A DNA stretch of 64,000 bases from Pseudoalteromonas sp. GCY (lineage in GTDB: Bacteria; Pseudomonadota; Gammaproteobacteria; Enterobacterales; Alteromonadaceae). The stretch covers positions 1,290,501-1,354,500 of the forward strand of contig NZ_CP068023.1 in the NCBI RefSeq assembly GCF_016695175.1, read 5' to 3'. Below, one piece after another: positions 47,556 through 56,253 of the stretch. Both the position numbers and the translations under genes were made by a program. How positions within the stretch are numbered: the first letter of the stretch is position 1; each line of letters opens with the position of its first letter. The notes beneath the pieces were generated by a model. That model saw only the letters and a program-made list of their open reading frames with translations, was not told the DNA's origin and did not search any database.

Positions 47556-48389
47556 TTGGAAAATAAGCATTTAGAGCAAAAAGAGTACGACCAATTTAGA
47601 ACCTTTTTGGAGCAGCAGTGCGGTATCGTACTGGGTGACAATAAATTGTACTTGGTCAAAAGCCGGCTCGCTCCTCTGATGGCTCGCTTTGGTGTAGAAA
47701 CACTATCGTCTTTAGTAGCTAAAACACTCAGTCCCCATGAGCGGCAATTGCGTGCCGCTGTGGTGGATGCCATGACAACGAATGAAACGCTTTGGTTTAG
47801 AGACACTTATCCGTTTGAGTTGATTAAGTCGAAAATCTTACCAGAGTTTAAAGACTTAAGACGTCCAGTTAAGATTTGGTCGGCGGCAAGTTCATCAGGG
47901 CAAGAGCCGTACTCAATCGCAATGTCTGCGAGTGAATATGTGAGCAAAAGCCCAGGCGCGCTAAAAATGGGTGTTCAAATCGTTGGTACAGATATTTCTA
48001 ACACTATGCTGGATATGTGTAAGAATGCTGAATATGATGCGCTGGCGTTGGCGCGAGGGTTATCGCCTGAGCGTAGAAAGAAGTTTTTTATGGATAGTGG
48101 TAATGGAATGGCCAAAGTAGTGGAACCGATCCGTAAAATGGTTAGCTTTAGACATCTAAACTTGTTGGATTCTTATGCGCTTATGGGTAAGTTTGATGTT
48201 ATTTTCTGCCGTAACGTCCTGATCTATTTTTCACCTGAAGTGAAAGCCAAAATTATTTCGCAATTTGCTCAGTCGCTAAATCCTAATGGTTATTTATTTT
48301 TAGGGGCGTCGGAATCGATGGCGGGTTTGAGTGATGATTTTAATATGATCCGTTGTAATCCAGGGATTATCTATCAGAAAAAGACCTGA
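47556..48389 (+). CDS. cheR: Chemotaxis protein methyltransferase CheR
   Basis: CheR methylates glutamates on chemoreceptors with SAM. The 277-residue protein appears to start with TTG at 47556 (MENKHLEQKEYDQF), which brings in the N-terminal helical domain (CGIVLGDNKLYLVKSRLAPL). No ATG exists before residue 43, so the TTG start is likely. The SAM-binding domain has WSAASSSGQEPYSIAM, GTDIS and FDVIFCRNVLIYF. It ends 285 bases before flgB. Confidence 0.94.
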   Translation: MENKHLEQKEYDQFRTFLEQQCGIVLGDNKLYLVKSRLAPLMARFGVETLSSLVAKTLSPHERQLRAAVVDAMTTNETLWFRDTYPFELIKSKILPEFKDLRRPVKIWSAASSSGQEPYSIAMSASEYVSKSPGALKMGVQIVGTDISNTMLDMCKNAEYDALALARGLSPERRKKFFMDSGNGMAKVVEPIRKMVSFRHLNLLDSYALMGKFDVIFCRNVLIYFSPEVKAKIISQFAQSLNPNGYLFLGASESMAGLSDDFNMIRCNPGIIYQKKT

Positions 48390-48674
48390 TACTCACATAT
48401 AGCGGCAGGGACGGTCGCTATAGCTAGCATTTGCAATTTGTAACGCAATTCTAATAACTATCTCCAACCTTTTAACCGTGAATTGCTTCAGCCAAGCCGC
48501 CAATTATTCAGACGCTTCCTCTTATTTACTTCATTCCTTAATCTCAATATTGGTTCAAGGTTAATTATTCCAAAAAAATAATTTAACATATTGAAATTTA
48601 AAGTATAAATTTATTTTTAAAACTGGCCTAAAGATTGCTTTGTCATACCTGAGTCAATTTTTTGGAGTCAGATA
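48390..48674 (+). promoter_or_regulatory. flgB upstream region with sigma-54 promoter at 48624-48641
   Basis: The 285-base gap is AT-rich. TGGCCTAAAGATTGCTTT (48624-48641) has the GG-N10-GC spacing of a -24/-12 promoter, 34 bases before the flgB ATG. It would drive flgBCDE, which ends at a terminator after flgE. Upstream bases may hold the enhancer for a FlrC-type activator, but I could not define it. Confidence 0.7.
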
Positions 48675-49085
48675 ATGGCAATTAGTTTCGATAAAGCGTT
48701 GGGGATACACCAGCATACGATGCTGCTGCGGTCACAGCGCGCTGAAATTCTAGCAAGCAATATCGCAAACGCAGACACTCCAGGATACAAAGCTAAAGAT
48801 ATTGACTTTGCTGGTGCTTTAAAAGCGGCAAAGACAATGCAAAGAAGCGGCAATGATATGGTTAGAACAGATGCAAAACACCTCAGTGGTGGTACCAAAA
48901 TGAGTAATTCATCTGAACTATATCGTTCGCCAAATCAAGCAGATACAGGTGATGGTAATTCAGTTGATATACAAGTGGAACGAAACTTGTATGTACAGAA
49001 TGCATTAGAGTACCAAGCCAGTTTGCAATTTCTTGGTGGTAAGTTCAGTGGCCTTAAGAAGGCACTCGGCGGGCAAGGGGCATAA
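48675..49085 (+). CDS. flgB: Flagellar proximal rod protein FlgB
   Basis: FlgB is a proximal rod subunit. The 136-residue protein begins MAISFDKALGIHQHTMLLRS and has the rod signature LASNIANADTPGYKAKDIDF. The variable middle and C-terminal helix YVQNALEYQASLQFLGGK are present. GGAG lies before the ATG. flgC follows after two bases. Confidence 0.96.
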   Translation: MAISFDKALGIHQHTMLLRSQRAEILASNIANADTPGYKAKDIDFAGALKAAKTMQRSGNDMVRTDAKHLSGGTKMSNSSELYRSPNQADTGDGNSVDIQVERNLYVQNALEYQASLQFLGGKFSGLKKALGGQGA

Positions 49086-49087
49086 TT

Positions 49088-49519
49088 ATGAGTTTATATA
49101 ACGTTTTCGATATTGCGGGTTCAGGAATGAGTGCACAGAATGTGCGACTGAATACCACCGCAAGTAATATCTCAAACGCAAACTCAGTGAGTTCTAGTCA
49201 AGATACCGTGTATCGCGCTAGACACCCTGTATTTGCTGCTGAACTTTCCAAAGCTGCAGCTTCCCAAAACAATGTTGCGGGATCTTCAGTAGGAGTAAAA
49301 GTCTTAGGTGTGGTTGAGAGCGATAAGCCGCTTCAAGTTGAGTACAACCCAAACCACCCAAGTGCTGACGCAAATGGCTACATTTATAAACCGAATGTGA
49401 ATGTGGTAGAGGAGATGGCAAACATGATTTCTGCTTCTCGCTCTTACCAAACCAATGTTCAAGTTGCAGACGCTGCAAAGCAAATGCTTAGTAAAACATT
49501 GCAACTGGGCCAGCGCTAA
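49088..49519 (+). CDS. flgC: Flagellar proximal rod protein FlgC
   Basis: The 143-residue rod subunit carries the N-terminal rod motif (GMSAQNVRLNTTASNISNAN), YNPNHPSADANGYIYKPNVN, and the C-terminal helix MISASRSYQTNVQVADAAKQ. It is translationally linked to flgB (two-base gap) and followed by flgD after 17 bases. Confidence 0.96.
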   Translation: MSLYNVFDIAGSGMSAQNVRLNTTASNISNANSVSSSQDTVYRARHPVFAAELSKAAASQNNVAGSSVGVKVLGVVESDKPLQVEYNPNHPSADANGYIYKPNVNVVEEMANMISASRSYQTNVQVADAAKQMLSKTLQLGQR

Positions 49520-49536
49520 ATTGGGAGTAACAGCTG

Positions 49537-50220
49537 ATGAGTAATAATGTAAATGCCACTTCTTCAACGGGTGTTGATTCACTCTACTGGGATAGGCAAA
49601 AACAGGCCGAGGAGAAAAAGCCCAGAGATGAGCTATCGCAAGAAGACTTCTTCTCGCTGCTTACTCAACAGCTCTCTTTCCAAGATCCAAGTAAGCCTGC
49701 GGACAACGATCAAATGATCGCGCAGATGACAAGCTTTACCATGGCTGAGGGGATCTCCAAGCTAAATGAGAACTTTGACTCATTAGCTGCATCAATGACT
49801 TCTAACTCAGCGCTTCAAGCTTCAACGCTGATTGGTAAAAAAGCACTACTTGAATCAACGACGTTGGAACATGGCGACGACGCACTTACGAAAGGGTCTG
49901 TGATAGTACAGGAACCGGTTCAGAATCTATCCGTGGATATTTATGATGAGTCAGGTGCCTTGGTCAATACGCTTGAGTTTGGTGAGCAAAGTGTAGGTGC
50001 TGTGCGTTTCGAGTGGGATGGTAAGAATAAAGATGGCGAGATGATGCCCCCTGGTGAATACACCATAAAAGCGGAAGGCATGATTGAAGGTGAATATCAA
50101 ACTTTACCTTCGGCCACATTCAGAAATATAGATAGTGTTAATGTTAATGGTGCTAATGGCATCGTCATTAATACCAAAGAAGGCGCGGTGCGCTTAACTG
50201 ATATTGCTGAAATAGCATAG
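49537..50220 (+). CDS. flgD: Flagellar hook assembly scaffold FlgD
   Basis: FlgD caps the growing hook and is discarded afterwards. The 227-residue protein has the N-terminal FlgD region LSQEDFFSLLTQQLSFQDPS with KPADNDQMIAQMTSF. FlgD Tudor-like and FnIII-like domains follow, with the characteristic VRFEWDGKNKDGEMMPPGEY. It is followed by flgE after 42 bases. Confidence 0.95.
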   Translation: MSNNVNATSSTGVDSLYWDRQKQAEEKKPRDELSQEDFFSLLTQQLSFQDPSKPADNDQMIAQMTSFTMAEGISKLNENFDSLAASMTSNSALQASTLIGKKALLESTTLEHGDDALTKGSVIVQEPVQNLSVDIYDESGALVNTLEFGEQSVGAVRFEWDGKNKDGEMMPPGEYTIKAEGMIEGEYQTLPSATFRNIDSVNVNGANGIVINTKEGAVRLTDIAEIA

Positions 50221-50262
50221 TAGTTTTAAAAGAATTAACCTTAAGAACTTAGAGGTGAGAGT

Positions 50263-51663
50263 ATGAGTTTCAATATAGCACTGACAGGTATTGCCGCCGC
50301 GCAAAAAGACTTGGATGTAACAGCAAATAACATTGCTAACGTGAACACGACGGGTTTTAAAGAGTCTCGCGCAGAATTTGCTGATGTTTACGCATCTTCG
50401 GTTTTTAGCTCTGGCAAAACGAAAAATGGTGATGGTGTACAAACGACCATGGTTGCGCAGCAGTTTCACCAAGGGTCATTAAAGTTTACGCAAAACTCGC
50501 TAGACTTGGCGATTGAGGGAGAAGGCTATTTTGCCATGTCAAACTCTCTTCAGTCGCAGGATTTCACCTATTCTCGAGCTGGTGCATTTAAACTAAATAA
50601 AGATAACTTTATCGTGAATGCTAAGGGTGACTACTTACAAGGTTTTCCGGTCGATCCATCGACAGGTGATACAACGTCTTTGAGTCTAAGTACAACATCA
50701 CCTGTTCAAATTCCTGATGCATCGGGTTCTCCTCGTGCAACATCGCAAATCTATACCTCGTTTAACCTAGATGCCACGGCACAGCCACCTACGATTGCAT
50801 TCGATCCTACGCAAAGTGCATCGTATAACTCAAGAACGGCAATTACGGTATATGACTCATTGGGTGAGTCGCACACATTACAACTGTTCTTTAGAAAAAC
50901 AGCTGATAATCAATGGTCAACTTATGCAACAATGGACGATAAGCCATTTAACCATAACGCGCAGCAAATTGACCCAACCGCCACGCCACCAGTGCCATAC
51001 ACCCCAGTAAGTGTGTTCCGTTTTGATGCAAGTGGTATTCCTTCGCAAACAGCGGATGATCCATCAGCTTCACCACTGACATTTAGTAACAACGCTGGAA
51101 CAACTTTTAATCCACTTAGTTTAGCAGGTCCTCAAGATGCGACAGATCCAACTATTGGTATGTCAAACTTGTTAGAAAATGGCGCAACTTTCCCGAATGA
51201 TATCGTTGTTAACTGGCGTGATGAAGCAAACACTGCTCAGAAGTTACCGACACAATATTCATCAGGTCGATTTGAAGTGAAAGCACTGGAACAAGACGGT
51301 GCAACCGTAGGTCGATTAGCAGGTATTGATATTGGTACTGATGGGAAAGTAGTGGCTTCATACACTAACGGTGACTCGACTTTCCTAGGGCAAGTCGCGC
51401 TAGTACGCTTCCCGAATTCTCAAGGCCTCCAGGCGATCGGTAATACTGAGTGGAAGAAAAGCCTATCTTCTGGTGAGCCACTTGCAGGCGAGCCAAACAC
51501 AGGTACTCTTGGTGGTATTAGTTCATCGGCGTTAGAGCAATCGAACGTTAACCTCACAAACGAGTTAGTCGACCTTATCAGTGCTCAACGTAACTTCCAA
51601 GCGAACTCTCGAGCGCTTGAGGTTAACTCAACATTACAACAAAATATATTACAGATCCGATAA
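50263..51663 (+). CDS. flgE: Flagellar hook protein FlgE
   Basis: FlgE builds the hook. The 466-residue protein starts MSFNIALTGIAAAQKDLDV with the rod/hook signature TANNIANVNTTGFKESRAEF, has variable middle domains (about 150-380), and ends with the conserved QSNVNLTNELVDLISAQRNF and SRALEVNSTLQQNILQIR. GAGGTGAG precedes the start. A terminator 17 bases after the stop closes the flgB-flgE unit. Confidence 0.96.
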   Translation: MSFNIALTGIAAAQKDLDVTANNIANVNTTGFKESRAEFADVYASSVFSSGKTKNGDGVQTTMVAQQFHQGSLKFTQNSLDLAIEGEGYFAMSNSLQSQDFTYSRAGAFKLNKDNFIVNAKGDYLQGFPVDPSTGDTTSLSLSTTSPVQIPDASGSPRATSQIYTSFNLDATAQPPTIAFDPTQSASYNSRTAITVYDSLGESHTLQLFFRKTADNQWSTYATMDDKPFNHNAQQIDPTATPPVPYTPVSVFRFDASGIPSQTADDPSASPLTFSNNAGTTFNPLSLAGPQDATDPTIGMSNLLENGATFPNDIVVNWRDEANTAQKLPTQYSSGRFEVKALEQDGATVGRLAGIDIGTDGKVVASYTNGDSTFLGQVALVRFPNSQGLQAIGNTEWKKSLSSGEPLAGEPNTGTLGGISSSALEQSNVNLTNELVDLISAQRNFQANSRALEVNSTLQQNILQIR

Positions 51664-51679
51664 TATATTATGCCCTCCA

Positions 51680-51706
51680 AAGGCTGCTCCAAAGGCAGCC
51701 TTTTTT
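51680..51706 (+). terminator. Intrinsic terminator after flgE
   Basis: AAGGCTGC and GCAGCCTT pair around TCCAAAG, ending in a run of T. It lies within the flg cluster and is followed directly by the flgF sigma-54 promoter. Confidence 0.92.
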
Positions 51707-51733
51707 ATGTCCGTCAAAAACATCTCATCACTT

Positions 51734-51750
51734 TGGCACTGTGCTTGCAT
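51734..51750 (+). promoter_or_regulatory. Sigma-54 promoter of flgFGHI
   Basis: TGGCACTGTGCTTGCAT is nearly the full sigma-54 consensus (TGGCAC-N5-TTGCA), 37 bases before the flgF ATG. Confidence 0.88.
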
Positions 51751-51786
51751 TAACTAGATTAAGTTTGAATTTTATAGGTCATCGTC

Positions 51787-52551
51787 ATGGACAAAATGGT
51801 GTATATCGCAATGTCAGGCGCTAAGCAAAGCTTGCGCGGTGTGGCACTCAAAGCGAATAACCTTGCTAATGCCAACACGACTGGCTTCAAAGCAGATTTT
51901 GCACAAGCGCGCTCAATGCAGGCGTTTGGCGAAGGGCTACCTACTCGAGTTTTCGCGATGCAGGAGCGCCCAGGTACTAATATGACCGGCGGTGCAATCG
52001 TTGAAACTGGCCGTGAGCTTGATATTGCAGTAGATGATAAGTCGTGGATAAGTGTAGTTGACGCCTCGGGCGAAGAAGCTTACACCAAAGTCGGCACGCT
52101 TAACATTCGTAATGACGGTGCGTTAGTCACCGCTCACGGGCGTCAACTTATTGGCGAAGGTGGACCTATTGTTTTACCTATCCCCGTTGATAAAGTGGTT
52201 TTTAGTGACGATGGTTCTATTCAAGTGCGTCCACAAGGCGCCCCTGCTAACTTTCTTGAGGTGGTTGATAGGCTGAAAATTATTGAAGCAGATAATAGTA
52301 AGCTACAAAAAGGCAATGACGGCCTTTATAGACCAAAAGAAGATAAGTTAGAAGATGGGATCTGTGGCTTTTGTGAAATATCTCCAACCGCAAAAGTGAT
52401 GAGTGGCTTCTTAGAGATGTCCAACGTCAATCCTGTTCATGAGATGGTCGATATGATCAACCATCAAAGACAATTTGAAATGCAAATTAAGCTGATGAAA
52501 ACAGCTGAAGAAATAGATGAGCGACACACTTCGCTCCTACGCATAGTTTAA
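51787..52551 (+). CDS. flgF: Flagellar proximal rod protein FlgF
   Basis: The 254-residue rod subunit begins MDKMVYIAMSGAKQSLRGV with NNLANANTTGFKADFAQARS. The middle has VETGRELDIAVDDKSWISV, and the C-terminus MSNVNPVHEMVDMINHQRQF. It is the first gene of the second flg transcription unit and is followed by flgG after 16 bases. Confidence 0.95.
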   Translation: MDKMVYIAMSGAKQSLRGVALKANNLANANTTGFKADFAQARSMQAFGEGLPTRVFAMQERPGTNMTGGAIVETGRELDIAVDDKSWISVVDASGEEAYTKVGTLNIRNDGALVTAHGRQLIGEGGPIVLPIPVDKVVFSDDGSIQVRPQGAPANFLEVVDRLKIIEADNSKLQKGNDGLYRPKEDKLEDGICGFCEISPTAKVMSGFLEMSNVNPVHEMVDMINHQRQFEMQIKLMKTAEEIDERHTSLLRIV

Positions 52552-52567
52552 GAGTGAGGTAGAGATT

Positions 52568-53356
52568 ATGAATCCGGCATTGTGGATAAGTAAAACAGGC
52601 TTAGATGCTCAGCAAACTGATATTTCAGTTATTTCGAACAACTTGGCGAACGCCAGTACCGTTGGCTACAAAAAGAGTCGGGCGATATTCGAAGATTTAC
52701 TATATCAAAACATCAATCAACCAGGTGGCCGCAGCTCTCAAGATACAGAACTACCATCAGGCTTAATGCTTGGTGCAGGTGCCAAAGTGGTAGCCAACCA
52801 AAAGAATTTTTCTCAAGGTAATATGTTAAGTACCGAAAACTCTTTGGATTGGATGATCCAAGGTCCGGGCTTTTTTGAGATTCAGATGCCAGATGGCACA
52901 ACTGCGTATTCAAGAAACGGTCAGTTCACGACGGATGAAGAAGGTCGGATTGTTACCTCTGGCGCTGGTTTTCCAGTTTTACCTGAGATGAACGTACCCG
53001 ACGATGCACAATCAATCACTATCTCTCAAGATGGTGAAGTATCGGTCCGTGTTGCTGGACAAGCTGAAAACGTTGTCATTGGGCAATTGACGATCAGTGA
53101 CTTTATTAATCCATCAGGTCTTGAGCCGATTGGACAAAACCTTTATACAGAAACTGCTGTGAGTGGTGCACCAGTACAGGGTAACCCAAGCGTTGAAGGC
53201 CTAGGTAAAGTTGTTCAAGGCGCACTTGAAACGTCAAACGTTAATGTGACCGAAGAGCTTGTAAATCTAATCGAAACACAACGTGTGTATGAGATGAACT
53301 CAAAAGTGATTTCAACGGTAGATCAGATGCTGAGCTACATTAATCAACAGTTGTAA
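52568..53356 (+). CDS. flgG: Flagellar distal rod protein FlgG
   Basis: FlgG forms the distal rod through the P and L rings. The 262-residue protein begins MNPALWISKTGLDAQQTDIS with SNNLANASTVGYKKSRAIFE, carries the rod-specific stretch (about 45-60), and ends with the conserved ETSNVNVTEELVNLIETQRV. Length and motifs are standard. Confidence 0.96.
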   Translation: MNPALWISKTGLDAQQTDISVISNNLANASTVGYKKSRAIFEDLLYQNINQPGGRSSQDTELPSGLMLGAGAKVVANQKNFSQGNMLSTENSLDWMIQGPGFFEIQMPDGTTAYSRNGQFTTDEEGRIVTSGAGFPVLPEMNVPDDAQSITISQDGEVSVRVAGQAENVVIGQLTISDFINPSGLEPIGQNLYTETAVSGAPVQGNPSVEGLGKVVQGALETSNVNVTEELVNLIETQRVYEMNSKVISTVDQMLSYINQQL

Positions 53357-53372
53357 TTGGGTAGGGGGTATT

Positions 53373-54056
53373 ATGCGTGCATTATATTTAGCCATCGTAA
53401 CGGTCGCTGCATTATCTGGATGTAGTACAACACAAAATAAAAATGTGGTGCGTGACGATCCGTATTATGCACCTATCTATCCCGAGGATAATCAAGCCCA
53501 AATGGTGGCAACAGGGTCATTGTTTAATACTCAGTTTTCCAATGATCTTTATGCTGACAAAAAAGCGTTAAGAGTTGGTGATATCATTACTATTGTGCTC
53601 AGAGAAACGACTCAGGCAACCAAAGCTGCAAATTCTGAACTGGATAAATCCAGTGATTCAAGCCTAGACCCTGTGATTGGTCTTGGTGGCAATGCCATCA
53701 ATATCGGGAAGGAAGCAATACAGTTTGGTGCTAAATCCAGCTCTTCTTTCTCTGGTGATTCGAAATCTAATCAGTCAAATAGCTTATTCGGGAATATATC
53801 GGTCAATGTCACCCGAGTATTGCCTAACGGTAATTTAGTGATCCGCGGCGAAAAGTGGTTAACCCTTAATACTGGCGAGGAATTTATTCGCTTAGAAGGG
53901 TTGGTAAGACCTCAGGATGTAACGGCAGATAACACTGTTGAGTCTAATCGGGTGGCAAATGCCAGAATTCAATATTCGGGTAAAGGTGACCAGCAAGAAG
54001 TGCAAAGTGCAGGTTGGTTAACGAGTTTCTTTATGAGCGCGCTGATGCCGTTTTAA
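53373..54056 (+). CDS. flgH: Flagellar L-ring protein FlgH
   Basis: FlgH is the outer-membrane L-ring lipoprotein. The 227-residue protein has lipobox LSGC (Cys17) and the family stretch [40 protein letters not shown] and [20 protein letters not shown]. It is followed immediately by flgI. Confidence 0.96.
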   Translation: MRALYLAIVTVAALSGCSTTQNKNVVRDDPYYAPIYPEDNQAQMVATGSLFNTQFSNDLYADKKALRVGDIITIVLRETTQATKAANSELDKSSDSSLDPVIGLGGNAINIGKEAIQFGAKSSSSFSGDSKSNQSNSLFGNISVNVTRVLPNGNLVIRGEKWLTLNTGEEFIRLEGLVRPQDVTADNTVESNRVANARIQYSGKGDQQEVQSAGWLTSFFMSALMPF

Positions 54057-54066
54057 GGTGCTGAAA

Positions 54067-55176
54067 ATGAACAATATGCTTAAGAATATTTTGCTTATCG
54101 GTGCGGCCATTACGTTGGTTGGTTTTTCTTCTTTGGCTTCTGCTGAGCGAGTTAAAGATGTCAGTATGGTTGAAGGTGTTCGTTCAAACCAACTGGTTGG
54201 CTACGGCCTAGTTGTAGGCTTGCCTGGTACCGGTGAGCAAACCAGATTTACCGAGCAAAGCTTTAAAGCGATGTTGAATAGCTTTGGGATCACGATGCCC
54301 GCAAGCTTAAAGCCAAAAATTAAAAATGTTGCGGCTGTTGCGGTTCACGCAGATCTACCACCTTTTGTTAAACCCGGTCAAACCATTGACGTTACCGTTT
54401 CATCTATTGGTAGTGCTGGTAGCTTACGAGGCGGCACTTTACTTCAGACCTTTCTTAAAGGGGTCGATGGTAACGTGTATGCAATCGCGCAAGGTAGCTT
54501 GATTGTTGGTGGCTTGGGCGCCGATGGTGCCGACGGGAGTCGAGTTGTGATCAACACCCCGACAGTAGGGCGTGTGGCAAATGGCGCGACAGTGGAGCGA
54601 GCGGTACCAAGTCCGTTTACTCAGGGTGATTACATTACCTTTAACTTGAATAGACCAGATTTTACTACCGCAAAACGCTTGGCTGATACTATCAATGGAC
54701 TTGTTGGACCAAACAGTGCTAAGCCGATGGATGCTGCCTCAGTTCGAGTAATTGCACCAAGAGATCCGTCTCAGCGCGTTGCGTATCTATCTACGCTTGA
54801 GAATCTTGAATTCAAACCAGCGGATACCGCTGCGAAGATCATCGTTAACTCGCGCACTGGTACTATCGTTATCGGCAAAAATGTCAAGTTACAGCCTGCG
54901 GCAATTACTCATGGCGGACTTACCGTAACAATTGCTGAGCAGCAAAATGTGTCACAACCTAATGCGCTGGCGAATGGCGAAACAACAGTGACGCAGCAAA
55001 GTATTATCGACGTAAACCAGGATGATTCTAGAGCTTTTGTGTTTGACCCAGGCGTGAGCCTTGATGACTTGGTTAGGGCAATTAACCAAGTTGGCGCAGC
55101 ACCTGGCGATTTAATGGCGATCCTTGAAGCGCTAAAAGAAGCGGGCGCGATAAATGGTCAATTAGTCGTCATTTGA
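54067..55176 (+). CDS. flgI: Flagellar P-ring protein FlgI
   Basis: FlgI forms the periplasmic P ring. The 369-residue protein has a signal peptide (cut near ASA, about residue 27), then [39 protein letters not shown] and the C-terminal [21 protein letters not shown] choose the ATG at 54067, eight bases after AAGG; a GTG at 54058 is also in frame. A terminator follows. Confidence 0.96.
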   Translation: MNNMLKNILLIGAAITLVGFSSLASAERVKDVSMVEGVRSNQLVGYGLVVGLPGTGEQTRFTEQSFKAMLNSFGITMPASLKPKIKNVAAVAVHADLPPFVKPGQTIDVTVSSIGSAGSLRGGTLLQTFLKGVDGNVYAIAQGSLIVGGLGADGADGSRVVINTPTVGRVANGATVERAVPSPFTQGDYITFNLNRPDFTTAKRLADTINGLVGPNSAKPMDAASVRVIAPRDPSQRVAYLSTLENLEFKPADTAAKIIVNSRTGTIVIGKNVKLQPAAITHGGLTVTIAEQQNVSQPNALANGETTVTQQSIIDVNQDDSRAFVFDPGVSLDDLVRAINQVGAAPGDLMAILEALKEAGAINGQLVVI

Positions 55177-55200
55177 TGTTCTATTGTTAATCAACTAGTT

Positions 55201-55226
55201 AGCCTCACAATTGTGAGGCTTTTTTT
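55201..55226 (+). terminator. Intrinsic terminator after flgI
   Basis: AGCCTCACAATTGTGAGGCT is a perfect 20-base palindrome followed by T6. Its last T is also the first base of the flgJ sigma-54 promoter. Confidence 0.93.
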
Positions 55227-55242
55227 GGCTCGGATTTTGCAT
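55226..55242 (+). promoter_or_regulatory. Sigma-54 promoter of flgJKL
   Basis: TGGCTCGGATTTTGCAT has GG-N10-GC and TTGCAT at -12, 42 bases before the flgJ ATG. It abuts the flgI terminator. Confidence 0.75.
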
Positions 55243-55283
55243 TTCTATTTGTATAGTTATTAACGTCAAACAGTGCTGAGTGT

Positions 55284-56252
55284 ATGAACACCGACCAATT
55301 GAAAAATCAAAGCTTTTTTGACCTAGGAAACCTTGATTCGATCCGTAAAGAGGCGCTGAAAGGTGCGGGTGATCAAGGTGCCTCAGATCAGGCATTGAAG
55401 AAGGCGGCACAACAGTTTGAGTCTATCTTTACGCAAATGTTGTTACAAAGCATGCGTAAAGCGAATGAGGCGCTAGAGGATAAAGACAGCCCTTTTAACT
55501 CTAGTGGTGTCAAGTTTTTTGAAGAAATGCATGATCAGCAACTTTCGATGCACTTATCTGAGCAGGGCAGCTTAGGACTTGCAGATCTGATTGTGCAGCA
55601 GTTGTCTCCTAATTCTGAAAAGTATAAGCCTGCCTCTGTTATGAGAGCTGACGGTGATATTTCCTTTAAAAAACAGGCGACAGCGAGTGTGAGTAAACCT
55701 GAACCGGAGGCTGTCAATGTTAAGGCTGATATCTCAAGCGATGAACAAACAGGCTTTGGTTCTCCTGAGGAATTCGTCGACAGAATTTGGGAATACGCTC
55801 AAACAGCTGCGAAAAAGCTAGGCTTGAACCCTGCGGTAATGGTTGCACAAGCTGCACTGGAAACCGGTTGGGGTAAACACATCATCAGCAAAAAAGATGG
55901 TAGTAGCAGTTTTAATCTATTCAATATCAAAGCGGATAGCCGCTGGAGTGGTGAAAGTGCCAGAAAATCGACACTTGAATTTGAGCAAGGGTTACCTGTG
56001 CAAAAGCAAGCTGATTTCCGTGCTTATAAGTCGCTAGAACAAAGCTTTGATGATTATGTCAGTTTCCTAAAAGGTAATCCGAGATACGAGCAAGCCTTAA
56101 ACAAGGCTGGTGATAGTCATGCTTATTTAAGTGAGCTTCAAAATGCAGGCTACGCGACCGATCCGAATTATGCCAACAAAATTAAGTCAGTTTTAAAGCG
56201 TATTGATGTATCCGATTTCTTATCCGGTGCGCTAACAAAGGGAGTCAGATGA
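55284..56252 (+). CDS. flgJ: Flagellar rod-cap/peptidoglycan hydrolase FlgJ
   Basis: FlgJ helps rod assembly and opens the wall. The 322-residue protein has the N-terminal rod-binding domain (about 30-110, QFESIFTQMLLQSMRKANEA) and a C-terminal glucosaminidase domain (about 155-310, VMVAQAALETGWGKHIISK with the catalytic glutamate in ALETGWGK). The linker between is charged. flgK starts one base after the stop. Confidence 0.95.
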   Translation: MNTDQLKNQSFFDLGNLDSIRKEALKGAGDQGASDQALKKAAQQFESIFTQMLLQSMRKANEALEDKDSPFNSSGVKFFEEMHDQQLSMHLSEQGSLGLADLIVQQLSPNSEKYKPASVMRADGDISFKKQATASVSKPEPEAVNVKADISSDEQTGFGSPEEFVDRIWEYAQTAAKKLGLNPAVMVAQAALETGWGKHIISKKDGSSSFNLFNIKADSRWSGESARKSTLEFEQGLPVQKQADFRAYKSLEQSFDDYVSFLKGNPRYEQALNKAGDSHAYLSELQNAGYATDPNYANKIKSVLKRIDVSDFLSGALTKGVR

Positions 56253-56253
56253 G

